The position numbers and the translations under genes are program-made. This document shows, piece by piece, positions 11,067 through 22,707 of a stretch of DNA of 64,000 bases (within the stretch, counting starts at the first letter, position 1; every line of letters begins with the position of its first letter). The stretch is taken from contig JAKZAN010000006.1 of NCBI GenBank assembly GCA_023053545.1, positions 191,001 to 255,000 on the forward strand, written 5' to 3'. The notes under the pieces were generated by a model. The model was not told the DNA's origin, did no database searches, and saw only the letters and a program-made list of their open reading frames with translations. Origin of the DNA: Lepidurus packardi (taxonomy: Eukaryota; Arthropoda; Branchiopoda; Notostraca; Triopsidae).

Positions 11067-12660
11067 TGCCAATCAATTGGAAAAAACTGATCTAAGCTTG
11101 CGAAAACTACCCACTGGGATGTCACTTTCTTACTAACGCCCTTCCCGAAACTCTACTTCACCCAAGGAAACAAAACGCTCGGAAGGAAAACAGCCAGCAA
11201 GCATTGTTATGTATAAAAAATTGGTACAATTGCTATCTAATCTTCTGGTTTCCTTCTGGGGTTGATTCGTCTCGTAGACAATATGCCCCAGTACGCGTTT
11301 TCAAAGGAGGAAAACCGAACAGGAAAAAAGAAAACCTCGGCAAAAACGAAGTGGAAGTGGTCAGATTCCTTTGCACAGATTATCATCGTAATTCTGCAGC
11401 AAAACATTACCCGTAGCTTAAGCATAAACCGGATTACTCACTGGATTACTCACTGGTATCCGCTGTGATTGCCTCATCATCCGTGATTATCATCAGCAGT
11501 GCGGTGAGCACAAAACCAAGCAACTGGACGGGCGAAATATCTGGGAACCAGTGCCATTGGTCGCAATCTATAAAGGCTTCACTCTAAACGTATTCAGAAT
11601 TCTTTAATTCTTCAAACATAGGAAGGATATTCCTACACACATTGCTGGTGCCCTTAGTGGCAGCCTGAAATTTCGCCAAAACAAAACCGATTTTTCCATT
11701 TTTCGAACAAAAGGATTTCCGACGAAACCCCTTTAATATGGGAGAAACTGCCCTCTATCCGAAAACAGAAGTTCGCTACCGTGGCTTCATAGACGATTCG
11801 AAACCGACATGGAACAAACAAGTGCATCTAAACGAAACTTGATGTTACAACAAAGGAAACTTACCGACAGCTTCAAAAGCCATAGTTCAATCCAACTAAG
11901 AGCTCAACCAACCTTAGCACTAACAACACTATACTCGCAAATTCTCTACAGTTTACCGGCTGGGGCTAATTATTAAGTCACCAGTTCCTCTCCTATCAGA
12001 TATATCGACAGGCAAGCTCTATTAATCATTATAGGAGCCCTCAAACATTCACCTCACAATTGTACAGTTCTTTCACCAAGTATACAGAAAAGGATTCTTT
12101 CATTCGCATTCCAGTTTTAACTTTCATATTTAAAAAATGGGGTGGGAGTAAAAACAAAAATGGCGGTAACCTTCATCATAACATAATTTTTTTTTACAAG
12201 AACATAGTGAAACCAACCAGGAACAGGATTTATTAGCTTTCTCTTTCCTGGGAATATAAAAAGTAAACTTTCCCTTCGGCAGACGTTTGTTTTTATAGGA
12301 ATGACGTTGACGTGGAGAGTTCAGCAGATGGGCGTTACAGTTTACGAGACGTATACCCCCAAATTCTCTTAGAAACCGAGATCCGTGCCACACCTTAATA
12401 TACTACACTATGGTACACAACGCAGGCAACAAAAAAGGGGAATGTTCCATTGACTCCGCGGAATTCACTTAGTTCGCAATGTGACACTGATAATAACCTT
12501 CCGTGGGCGATATGGCTACTTTTCTTATTGATAATAAATCCTTGGCATCATCAACTTAACTTGCGACACTGCATCACTTTGGGTAAGCTATACTATCCCA
12601 CAATCGCTCATTTGCGTGGTATGGGGCAGAATCGCTCCTTTGCGCCTCGGGAGAGAGCGT
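11067..12660. other. Intergenic spacer between GPCR and metalloprotease
   Basis: It contains the GPCR promoter side (left) and the metalloprotease 3' flank (right). Apart from a 12-bp tandem duplication (ggattactcact, 11431-11454) I see nothing to annotate. Confidence 0.6.
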
Positions 12661-15600
12661 TCACAAGGATCGACAAACCCGCCGCTGGGAGGCGCAGCAG
12701 TTCTTGGCGACGTAACTGTGGCGACAGTACTGGAAGCCGTACCGGTTCAGGAAATCATCACAGGACATGCTGCCACCGATGTTGGAGATCTTGTCTTGGC
12801 AGTTTTCGTCGACATCTACGAATTTGGGAATACATTGAGCATTCAATCTTCAATTACATGAAATGCATTAACAATGACATGAAATACATTCTTAGAAATG
12901 AAACTATGTCTTCCCAGAGACGAATTGAAAGAAACTTTTCAATCCTTGACTAGTTTAGACAAAAAATATTACTGTTGCTTGGATGACCAAAGGTTTTGGC
13001 GGTACTGGAAGTAACGGTAAACGTGGCTGGTGACGACGTGAAGATTTCTGCTGGTCGAGGCGTCGTACTGCTGGTACTACTACTAGGAACCGTTGCTTCG
13101 CTGCTAGTCGTCTGAACGTTATATACAGCGGATGAACTCTTGGGCCATTCGTACCACCACTGAGATCTTTGGATTACATCAGAAGGAATGATACAAAGCG
13201 TTAAATTAGCTACCAGGGATGGTACCCTTGTTTGGGAAAAACAATGGCAGACGGCCAGTACCTGGTGGGGGGTCCTTCAGTTGTCGTTGTGGTAAGTTTG
13301 GTAGTGATTTGCCACCAGGCGGGAGTGGCGCTGCGCACTGTCGTTGTAGTGGAAGGTTGGTGAGTGATGAAGGCGGTGATTGGAGAAGGTGATGCGGTGG
13401 TGGTCACCGGGAAGGTGGACGATATCGATCTCGTAAACACGGTCTTGGTTGGAGTAGAGGCTGGAGCCGCGTCGGTTCGTCGCAGAAACGTGTCGATGTT
13501 CTCCGAATAATCCGGAATCGCGTTCTCATTATCAGCGACGCATTTACCATTCAAACAATTCTAAAAATAAAAAGTATTTTAGAGTCGCTCCCTAGATGGT
13601 AGGTTAAAAGCAAAGTACAAAGCCATCGCCGCAAGGGGAGCCTTCAGCTGCTGGCCGATACGAAACGCAGTACCCTGATGATGCATCGAAGCAGAACAGC
13701 TGTGCGCAAACGCGGTCATCTTTCTGTTGAACCATAATAAAACCATGTCATCACTAAATCGTTGTAAGAAGATTAGAACCTACGAAACATGCGCTAGTTC
13801 CTCTGTCCATTCGACATTGGGCGTCCAAACTGAGTAGTTTCCCAGGTAGAACACGTGGCAGCACTGCATCTTCGTGAGGACTGTTGTACAGACACGATGC
13901 GGTCTCTCCACTGTAATTAATTGAAAGTATTTGGGTTAGGACAATCCAGGGGCATACAGTAATAAGTACTTACTTTAAGAAGTGATTGAATTGGGCAATA
14001 CTGCACGGGGACCATTTGAACCCTCGTTCCGTGTGTCGGAGGTCGCTCATTATGTAACCATCCTCCCAGCGACAGCGTTGAGCGCCAGGACCGCCTAGAT
14101 AGCTTGGGGGCGGGGAACCATCGTGAACCGACCCCAAACTGTTTCAAAACCGCAAAACCGAGTTAGAAAGAAAGACAAGAGTTAGAAAAAACAGAGGAAG
14201 GTCATTTGAAGTAATAAATTTACAGGTGGCCCACTTCATGTGCAGCGACGATGATGCCGGAGAAACCACCGGTGTCTTCAACAATGGCGACACTGTTTAC
14301 CTTCTCAAGTCGCTTGTTCACCACACAGGCTCCTCCCACGTAGGCGAATCCTAGGTTGAAAGTTTTCATTAGAATTCTGTCGAGGATGGTTTGTTTACAA
14401 AACCGTTATTTTTTAGTTTCTGATAGCGAAAGAAGCGATAGCCTTCGTAATCTCAATGAGGGAGAACCAGGCAATGAGGTAATTAAGAAAAACAATGTCA
14501 GATCACGCCGATGTAAACCAAACTTGAATATAGAAAAATAGAGAGGTGGAAGGATGTTGAATATGCCCCAATCACCGTAAAGAAAAGAAACAGGCTTGGA
14601 AGAATGGACCTGAACCACAACTATAAGTGCCCACCACTACCACCGTTGGCTATGGACAGGTTTTTACTTAGATTTCGGTTTGTTTGGGAAGACTTTTTCA
14701 CCGTGTCGCCGCTAGGGGATTTGGACATCGATCTGTTGCCTCTATTTTTTTTTTTAATTTTTAACAAAATTTTAGTTTTCTTTTTAAAAGTGTCGGGTGG
14801 TGTCTCAGAAATTTTTGAAGAGTGAAAGGTGCGTGTTGTCCAAAAGACTACTTAAACGTTTTTTAACATATAAAGGAAAAAAATGTGAGAAAAGAAGAGG
14901 AGAGCTTATATACCCTTTTCCTACTATACTAGTGCCTTTGAATTTTTAATATACATAATTTAGGTTTCTTATAGTAGTTTTCTTATAGTTTCTTAGATTA
15001 GTTCAATTCAAAAGTTTAATACTGAATTCTCAGTCTTTCTAGTAACAGTAAAAAGTAGTAGGATTCCTTTATTAAGTTATTAACACTTGTCACTATACCG
15101 ACACTTTGTTTAGACACTATGTAACTCCATCTTTATTTGTTAGCATGAAATCCTTTTTAACACAAAAAAAATATTCCTTTCCCTTCGGTTTTCACTGTAA
15201 TATCCTTAACCTGAGAATAGCGACAAAAGTTACGTACAGAGGGCGAAAGGGTCCCGTTTAGCACAGCTGTCCTCCCACAACGGGAGCATGCCGGTCCCGT
15301 TCATACTTGTTTCGAAAACGTTCGAAAGCAGTAGACGGCTGTGTGGTGTGCGTGACTGGACATTTACTTATATTTGACTGTGCAAAATTACCAACGAAAC
15401 GTTAATATTTTAATTTGTGCAAGTGAAGTGATGTTTAGTGATTTCAATGAACCTTCATTAGTTACGCTTAAGACATTTTTTGGTTCCTTTAGCTGCCTGT
15501 GAAAAACGGACATCAAGCCGTGCTTGCCGTCTTTGACGTCAACAGGTTAGTGCTTTAAAGTAAGAAATTTAGGCTTAAACTAATTTAGGCTTAAACTTGC

Positions 15601-18600
15601 TATCGCAAACAGCGTTAGAAAAAATATTCCCTATAAATTTACTGTCCTTCGGTACTAAAACTGCGGTTTTAAGACGCTTGTAAAAACGTTCGAAACGAAC
15701 CCGGAAAGAATTCCGTTTGCAAGCACGGAATTCCGTTTGCAAGCAACGGGCGGCGCCAAACCCGCACGCTCTACCGGCTTCGGCACTCGCGGGTCGGCTT
15801 GGCAGGCCAGAAACGTTCTTCGACCATGTTTGCATGGCGCTTGGGGGTTTCCTCTATTTTGCGATTCTTTCTTAAATTTCTTCTTAAAATTAGTTTAAAA
15901 ATTAACCACAACGTATTAGTTTAATGTAATAGCTTATAAATCTATCACAATGTATAGAAATACTACAAACTACAGTCAAATAAAAGCTTCTTTTTTGCCA
16001 AATACACTGCAGTAAAGGCATTAAATTAAACTACTATCAATATTCTGAGTGTTTATTATCTGTATTACTTTAATTATTTATTTTTAATTTTTAATTAATT
16101 ATCTTTATTATTTTAATGGTATAATAGAGTTGACCCTTTGCTGCATTATTATGATTTACTTTTATACATTATACACAAAATAGGAAGAATAAGGAAACTA
16201 TAATATAAATATAAATAGGAAAATAAGGAAGAATAACGACAGTCATGCTTAAGTCAGGGTGTTTGGGTTGTGCAGTTGCAAAATACTTTGAAAACGGTGG
16301 GACAGCATAAGAAGGTCAGGGTGTACAGTCAGCCAAGTCGGTCAACGTTTTCTTTTGACGTGTGTGTGTGCGTTTTTTACATGCTAAACAGTCCACCTAC
16401 CTGCTGTGCCTCGATTGCACTCCTCGGAAGGAAATTCTCGTCTACACATGTCTAATCTGCAAATAGAAATAGTCGATGGGCTGTGAGTACAACCGGTAAT
16501 TTTTTTTATCAAGTTTTTAGCTTGTTTGTCAACCAGGCCGGGCGGCGTCCATTTCTTTCTTTTTTGAAAAATATAAAACTGGAGAAACTGGTACAACTAG
16601 AAAGTTGGCAGGCGGGTGGGGGGGAAACAAAATGGCGGAGGCTCACAACATTATCCTTTTAGACAAAAACTACGAAAGCCAACTACCCATAGCCATTAAA
16701 AAAGATTTTTTAAAAAATACCACATCCCTTTTAGAACCCCAACTACAAAGTTTTCGAAACTCTTCTTCCAACATCTTTTTTTCGAAAGAAATTTTGGGCC
16801 AGTTGGAAAAACAGTTTGCAAAAATGGGTTTAGAAAGAGGGCGTGAAAACGTACCAGCCGTGCCGTTGGTACAACGGCCACTCTTGCGACGACGACACAT
16901 ATCGTACCTGCAACAATTAGATTAAAATACCCAGCCTCTTTCCAGGGCGCAAACTTATCAGCCTTTTTTTTATAATAATAATACTAAGTATAGTCTATCT
17001 TCTACCCGGCTAATTTTTCTCCTGTACTGTTTTAAAAAATAAAAATAATAGCAAAAGAAGTGTGCAGCTTACTTTGTGATCGCTACTGCGATGTCGTAAA
17101 CTGGAAGTCTTCGTTCCTGGAACAAGTATTTGCCCATATCAGTTAAAGCGGCCGTAGAATCAATTGCATTTCGTCCGACTCGATTTTTCTCAAAATAAGG
17201 AGTGGCATCTCGACCCTAATCCGATTTTATTTATTTAAAAGAACATTCGTTTTAGAAGATTAATTAGGTTTGCTCTTGCTTACCCTTGAAATGATGATTC
17301 CTGCGATGCTAATACGGACTTTGGGGCCTTTGAGCAGTTTGTAGCGTAAATCCACTCCGTTCCAGAACGATACAAAGTACTTCTTCACTTCCACGTTATC
17401 ACTGCCATGAAGCCTATAACATCAGACATTTCAAATAAATTTGGCTATTTATTTGTTATTTATTATTATTATTATTATTACTATTATTATTATTATTATT
17501 AATATTTCTTAGCTAAAATGGAAAAAAATTGAAATATAATAATAATAATATAATATTAAATACGATAATAAGAGGTAGGCTTACTTGTAACCGTCGTAAT
17601 CTACGATGACTAAGATTTCTGGATAGATGGTTGAAGGGGCGTCTCTTTTGAATCTCCCGCCCTGCAGTTTGCGGGTTCCCGGTTTATCAAGCTCCATAAA
17701 GGCTAATGAAAGACACACATTTTAAGCATGCGATGGTTTGCGGAAAGATGTTTGGTCGAAAGATTAGTTTGTCGCTTTCCTTTTTATAGAAAGTCTTGTT
17801 TGCTTACTGTAGTCGCTGGCTGAATCGAGTTTCTTGGTTTTGTAAACCACGTGAGCGCCAGTGTGGATTTCGCTCGCAGTTTCGGTTTCAGGCTCGGATC
17901 GGGAAATCCGCGCTTTGGTTTTATTCGAAAATAGGATTTCCGCGTTGTGGAAGTCCTCTTCATCCATAAAGAGCTCGTCATCGTATGACCCGCTGCGCAT
18001 TAGCAGGCCCTTGTACTTTTTCCGATAGATACTAGGCAGTGGTTTGATAACCAAGTCGCCGCCAATGGATCCGTCCTGTATCGAGAGAGATTCACGATAT
18101 TAAAAACAACAAAAAACCCCAAAATGTTAACAGCCCTAAAAGGATTCCATGAATACACAATGAGATCCATAACACTTGTCCTTTTCTTCGACCCTTACCA
18201 TCAATAAAGCGTCGTCGGCTGGGTCACGGTTGACTAACAAAGCCGCTTCGTTGTCGAAATCCTGATACAACGCTCCGATCTCATCCTCCTGTTGTTTTTA
18301 GAAAACATTCAAGCAAAAGATATGGTCAGAAGATACGGTCTCCCCATTTTAAACATTTCCATTCATGAGTTTTTAAACCTGTGCGGGGAAAAGAAAAGGT
18401 GCTTTCCTCCCATCCTTGAGTCGTATATCAAAACTGCCAGAAAAAGATAATTGGATCCCAAGCGTTTCTATTTGCCATTCATTCTTTTCTTTCCCGTTAA
18501 GTTCCTTCAAATCAAATCCCTTGCTAGACATCAATGAATCCTAGCTTCTAACTCATGATGCTGAAATCAATTCTTATTATTACACAATTTTGAAGATTTT

Positions 18601-21600
18601 CAGTTCACTTCAACCACACAATGTTTAGTAAAACTCTCCCTGAGAGAGTTTTACTAAACATTATACGCAAACTTATACGCAATGACGCTGGGTGCTGAAC
18701 AATTTTAATAGTGAAATGAAATCTGAATACATTTTCAAATATGGTAAGCTAGCTGTGAAATTGGTTTATAAGGTTTAAAACCTTCTAAACAAGTTTCAAA
18801 AAATGCCCACTACTAAGATAACATGGGATTCTACATCAAAAAGGTCTTATTCATACCCATTTTCATGTTATTGAGTTAAAAAAGGGAGCCCAGTCATGCA
18901 GGATTGTTGTGAGCTTGTTTACCAAAAGTTCCCAAAAGGGCTTACCTGTATTAGTTCTTGCAAACTAACGCCAGTTGAATGGGAAGTATTGGTATCTGCC
19001 AGCCAGACGCGTACTTTGTTGTTGCGGCCCAGTAAGTTGTCGTTTTTCTGGAGTTTCAGCAAGTACTTCTTGCCGAAGGCGTTCAGACCCACGTGTTTCC
19101 GGAAGTCGGCGTCTCTTTTCGTCACCGAGCGTACGTGCACTACTTCGTACTCGGGAACTAGGATACCATTCAATAAGTCAAGCTCTTTAGCTTTCAAAAC
19201 TTTGGAATTTCATAGCTTTGAATTCTTTCCTATTAAAGTGCACAGTTTTGGATGATGCTCTCATAGCTTACCTTGGTCATGAGAATCTACATGAAAGATT
19301 CCTAACAGCTCATCCGGGGTCATTTCATGGTGAATCTATGGACAGCAAAACGTCTCTCATTAGAAAGTGAAGAGGATTTAGCTGAGAATAAGATTTCGTT
19401 CCATGGAAAGTTCTATTCAAGTAATATAGTCTGTAGGAATTATACTCTGTTGGGCTATAAAAGCTGATTTATGCAGCCAAGAGTGCTCGGGGCCAATTTG
19501 TTGCGTTAGTGTTGGTTGTGGCTATTGAAAGCTTCAGTTTTTGGCCGCGTCATCACAAACGCAGTAGAGCATAAACATTATGGCAGCTTCACAATGCCTA
19601 GGCAAGCACGTGAAACGAGTAGAGGTGCATACTCACTGTCCTTGTTTTCTAAAAAACATTCCCTAACTAACACACGACATAAAAACGCTGGAGAGAGGGG
19701 GGTAGGTAGAGAGACTTGGGGGAAAACGTCAGCAATAATTGCATCTGGACAACAGGTTTTTCTCGTTATTTTATCCTTTTAGCACCGCGCGTCCAGTCGT
19801 GAGATCGACGAATAGACGAAGCTTATCCTGAAGAAACTTGGAAGGCTGTTTATCCTTGCGGGTCTTTTTCGGAAAAGTCTGTCATTTTTTTTTATTTCGT
19901 TTATTTATTTTTTAAGAAAAGAAGGAAAGGAAACAACGACTTAATCTTCTCAAGAAAAATGACCATCGGAAATTTTACGATCAAGGGACGTATGGTTATT
20001 AGCGTCACATAGGCGGTTTTCTCTCTCCCATGTCCTTTTGCGGTACAAGGAAACCTCGGCTGACGAGACCAAACGTTAGATGACCTACTGGTCTGATTAA
20101 CATAACAGACGCTGCTATTTGGGTCCCCAAACTTGCTGAACATGATTGGCAGCTGCCAATGAAGAAAGAGTAAAATTTAGAAAAAATCCTACAATAATTA
20201 GCAGGGGATCTTTACGTCGGATGCTGAGAGGTGGGCAGATTCTGGTAGGCAGCCTTCTTTTAGAAACGCTTAGCTTTTTTTCAATTTTTTCGGATGTACC
20301 GTTCAAGAGTTAATGGCGCGCAAACTTTGCGTCGTGACGTCACGAACGTGTCCTGGCTGCTTACTGGACACTTGTTTACATCCAAGGTACGCCTAGCCTT
20401 TGTAACAGCGATCCTTACCAACAATCAAATTGTCGCTAAAGACGACTTCCCTATGCTCTAACCAGGGATAAAAGGCCTTAACGACAACGAACGACCATAA
20501 GGGTCACTTTCCAATGTTGCAGTGGGCAAAATAGACCTTACTGACATGAAATTGTCAATAAGGTCCAAATCCTATGCTTGAAGACCAGAAAACGGTTTTT
20601 AATGTCCAAGTCACTGCTTGCAAATCCTTTTCTAATCTTAATTCTGTCGCTGATCGGGTATTAGTCACTCTTTTTTAATTTTTTTTATGTATAATGTATT
20701 CTTTCTTACCGCGGTTACTCTTTTATGTCAACGTATACCACAGTCAACGCTTTCTTTCTTTAATGCAAAGTTAACAATGACTGCGTCGCGCATGGTGGAA
20801 AGAAACTTGGATGGTTTGCTCTCATTGTTAACCTCACTTGTATTTTCCCATGGTGTCTATGGCTTAAAGCGCTCTCAATCGGCTCTTATTGTATGACGGA
20901 AAGGGAAAACCGCGCCCTAACCTTTGCGGAGGAGAGGTATCCGGGATAAAACAGTTCTCTGTCCCTTTTCCGATTCTTTTGCAAGGTTACCTTTCGATGG
21001 AAAGCATGAGGCGTGAGGTTCAACTGAGCCTTCAAGGCTTTCTACATACAGTAACATGGATATATGCCTTCCTTGGTCTAGTGTGACCGAAAGCTTGGCC
21101 TTGGGTTAAGTTAGACAACACTTTTTAACTATATACACGTCCCCAAAAGCGCCAATGGCCTGGCCGGAAACAATACTACCTTCATTGTATCCATACATTT
21201 GCTTCACCTGAAGGACAACATCCCCAAAGTTTCCTTCCTTCCTTCCTTGTCTTGCCAACCTGCAAACGGACGAAGAAAGACTTATCTCTCTTTGAAAAAC
21301 ATAACATTGAACCTTGTTTTGGTGGTTACCACATACTTTCGGAGCGTTGCGACACTTGAACGCTTCTCTTAATTACACGCCTTTCCTTAAACATTCCGTT
21401 TTGATGGGTCCATAACATTAATGCCTTTGCGTAATGTTTTGGCTTCAAATTTCCCATTGCGTCATTTTTAAACATTGGCCAATCCCCAAGTTGACTTTAA
21501 GAGCCAACCCAACTCAGAAATGAGAAAACCCAAGTGTGATTAACCCAAACTGTTGAAACCTAACTTCATGATACAAATGAATGGTAAATTTTCTACTGAT

Positions 21601-22707
21601 ATAATACCTAAACAACTGGAGTTGCAATTACGATAGCGATGTTAGGTATAGTAAACAAAGCATGTTAGCGACATTGTTTACAGAGCTAAGAGCAGAAATC
21701 GTTTCTGCGTGGAAACGGTAAGTGCGTGGAAACCAAGAGTCGTGTGACAAACAGGGGGAAGTTGGGGTTTGTCACTTAATTACGACTTTTGCCACTTGGG
21801 AACAGGCCTTGAACCTCGCCAGGGTTTTCCCCCGCCTAAGGGGCCATTTTGGGTTGTTGTCGGCTGTTTGTCTTAATATTTGATGTAGTGGGAGGGCCCC
21901 CCTTCTTTGCGGGGCCTGTACCTTACGGAGATTTCAATCAGAATAACTTTATACACGCTTCGATGGAGATTTTCGATGTTGAATCTCCTTAAAAGTGGTT
22001 GCTACACCACAAGGTTAATGTACGGATTGCCTCCTTGAATTTTTTTCAATATTTTTTTCCTACCTAGGGCTTTCCGGATCTTGCGTATCTTTTTCATCGA
22101 TTTTTATTTTTATCCATGGCTAATATTGAAAAGTCCCGCGTCAATATCCCTCACAGTTTAAAGGTTTAGTTGAGCAAACTTTTATACTGTTAGTAGGTTG
22201 AAACTTTATAGTTTAGTAAAACCTTGCGATTTCCCCCTAAGATGAGAAGAAGATTTTGGCAAGTATTTGCAGGCAAATACTTGCAAGTATTTGCAAGTAT
22301 TTGGCAAGTATTTAGCGAGTTTAGGCCAAGAGTATTTGCGAAAGTCAAGGACTTTGGGTGTTGAAAAGTGGCCTAGATCGGAAGACATAACTTTCTAGTT
22401 TAAGAAAAGGGGACTGACGCTCTTTGAAACAGAAACCACATACTACATAACGTATGTGGCAACATACGTTATGTAGTAAGTCCTACACATATGGCACTCC
22501 ATTGCGTATGTATTAGACTCCCAAATTTTTTGTGGGCGCGAACGTAACAGCTTTGGAATGCATTTCAGACGGATAGATATGTACAGTAATATAGATATGT
22601 ACTGTGCACAGGAATGCTATAGAGTACTGTACCTTGAGTGACGCTGCGAGGTAAGCAATCCATGAGACGATGAAAATGGGGTACGTGAGCCATCGTGAAG
22701 TACGCAT
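12661..22707 (-). CDS. Secreted reprolysin (M12B) metalloprotease, ADAMTS-like Cys-rich region, ShKT-like tail
   Basis: Seventeen coding exons: 22707-22633, 19335-19272, 19190-18946, 18540-18379, 18288-18199, 18075-17808, 17702-17585, 17413-17284, 17215-17073, 16456-16401, 14350-14224, 14138-13974, 13910-13784, 13723-13619, 13560-13226, 13166-12973 and 12815-12661; 852 residues. Signal peptide (IFIVSWIAYLAAS); M12B propeptide (ELLGIFHVDSHDQ ... VPEYEVVHV); furin site RFKR at about 318-321; catalytic domain with zinc motif HEVGHLLGSVHDG from residue 488 and an IMSD Met-turn; disintegrin-like/Cys-rich region (ASCLYNSP, LPGKLLSLDAQC, SPCGDG, NCLNGKC); Ser/Thr/Pro-rich mucin-like linker; C-terminal six-cysteine ShKT/PLAC-like module (CQDK ... 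YVAKNCCASQRRVC). No WxxW thrombospondin repeat is present. Probably a zymogen secreted to cleave matrix or surface proteins. The last acceptor could instead be near 12847, and the first small exons rest on phase and similarity. Confidence 0.88.
14351..16400 (-). other. Large metalloprotease intron, no gene seen
   Basis: A 2.05-kb AT-rich intron. It holds a perfect 18-bp tandem duplication (gaattccgtttgcaagca at 15708-15725 and 15728-15745) in a locally GC-richer patch (15640-15840). I see no other coding segment. Confidence 0.6.
16401..16456 (-). CDS. 56-nt micro-exon of the metalloprotease
   Basis: This exon encodes LDMCRREFPSEECNRGTA. It is required by phase: the exon at 17215-17073 ends with two bases of a codon, and the one at 14350-14224 starts with two. 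It also restores the family segment ITKLDMC ... GFAYVGGAC of the catalytic domain. Acceptor tatttgcag and donor gtaggt are good matches. It is isolated by introns of 0.6 and 2.05 kb, and gene finders could easily skip it. Confidence 0.88.
16632..16925 (+). CDS. Hypothetical 97-residue ORF nested antisense in an intron
   Basis: An uninterrupted plus-strand ORF starts at ATG 16632 (context acaaaATGGCGG) and encodes MAEAHNIILLDKNYESQLP ... RRRHISYLQQLD. It lies wholly inside the 16457-17072 metalloprotease intron. Around it are a TATA-like atataaaa at 16571-16578, about 60 bp before the ATG, and a polyA signal AATAAA at 17038-17043. The product is basic and probably helical (LLEPQLQSFR, KEILGQLEKQFAKM), with no signal peptide and no family I recognise. 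It could be a short nested gene, a retrocopy or a chance ORF; the surrounding signals favour a gene, but only moderately. Confidence 0.42.
   Translation: MAEAHNIILLDKNYESQLPIAIKKDFLKNTTSLLEPQLQSFRNSSSNIFFSKEILGQLEKQFAKMGLERGRENVPAVPLVQRPLLRRRHISYLQQLD
17459..17556. repeat. (ATT)n microsatellite followed by (AAT)n run
   Basis: An imperfect ATT repeat spans about 17459-17508, and a short complementary aataataataatata run follows at about 17537-17556. Both are in the intron between the 17413 and 17702 exons. Together they could fold into an AT-only hairpin. Confidence 0.85.
18620..18662. repeat. Perfect 19-bp hairpin in a metalloprotease intron
   Basis: The arm aatgtttagtaaaactctc (18620-18638) is followed by a 5-nt loop (cctga) and its exact reverse complement (18644-18662). 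It sits in the intron 18541-18945. It may be structured RNA in the nascent transcript or a tiny inverted-repeat scar. Confidence 0.85.
22257..22345. repeat. Short tandem repeat of caagtatttg
   Basis: Five or so imperfect units of (g)caagtatttg follow each other, one of them inverted (gcaaatacttgc). Simple tandem repeat in a metalloprotease intron. Confidence 0.75.
22441..22478. repeat. Perfect 17-bp hairpin near the metalloprotease signal-peptide exon
   Basis: The arm tactacataacgtatgt (22441-22457) and its exact reverse complement (22462-22478) flank a 4-nt loop (ggca). It lies about 155 bp intronward of the first coding exon. Function unknown. Confidence 0.88.

Larger units (their letters stand above)
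19336..22632 (-). other. 3.3-kb first coding intron of the metalloprotease
   Basis: It separates the signal-peptide exon from the rest of the gene. It contains a TGACGTCA palindrome at 20335-20342, an imperfect hairpin at about 20537-20568, tandem caagtatttg units (22257-22345) and a perfect 17-bp hairpin (22441-22478). I see no nested gene. Confidence 0.6.

Noticed and set aside
17459-17556. AT-only ATT/AAT foldback as a functional structure
   Set aside because: A plain microsatellite explains it.
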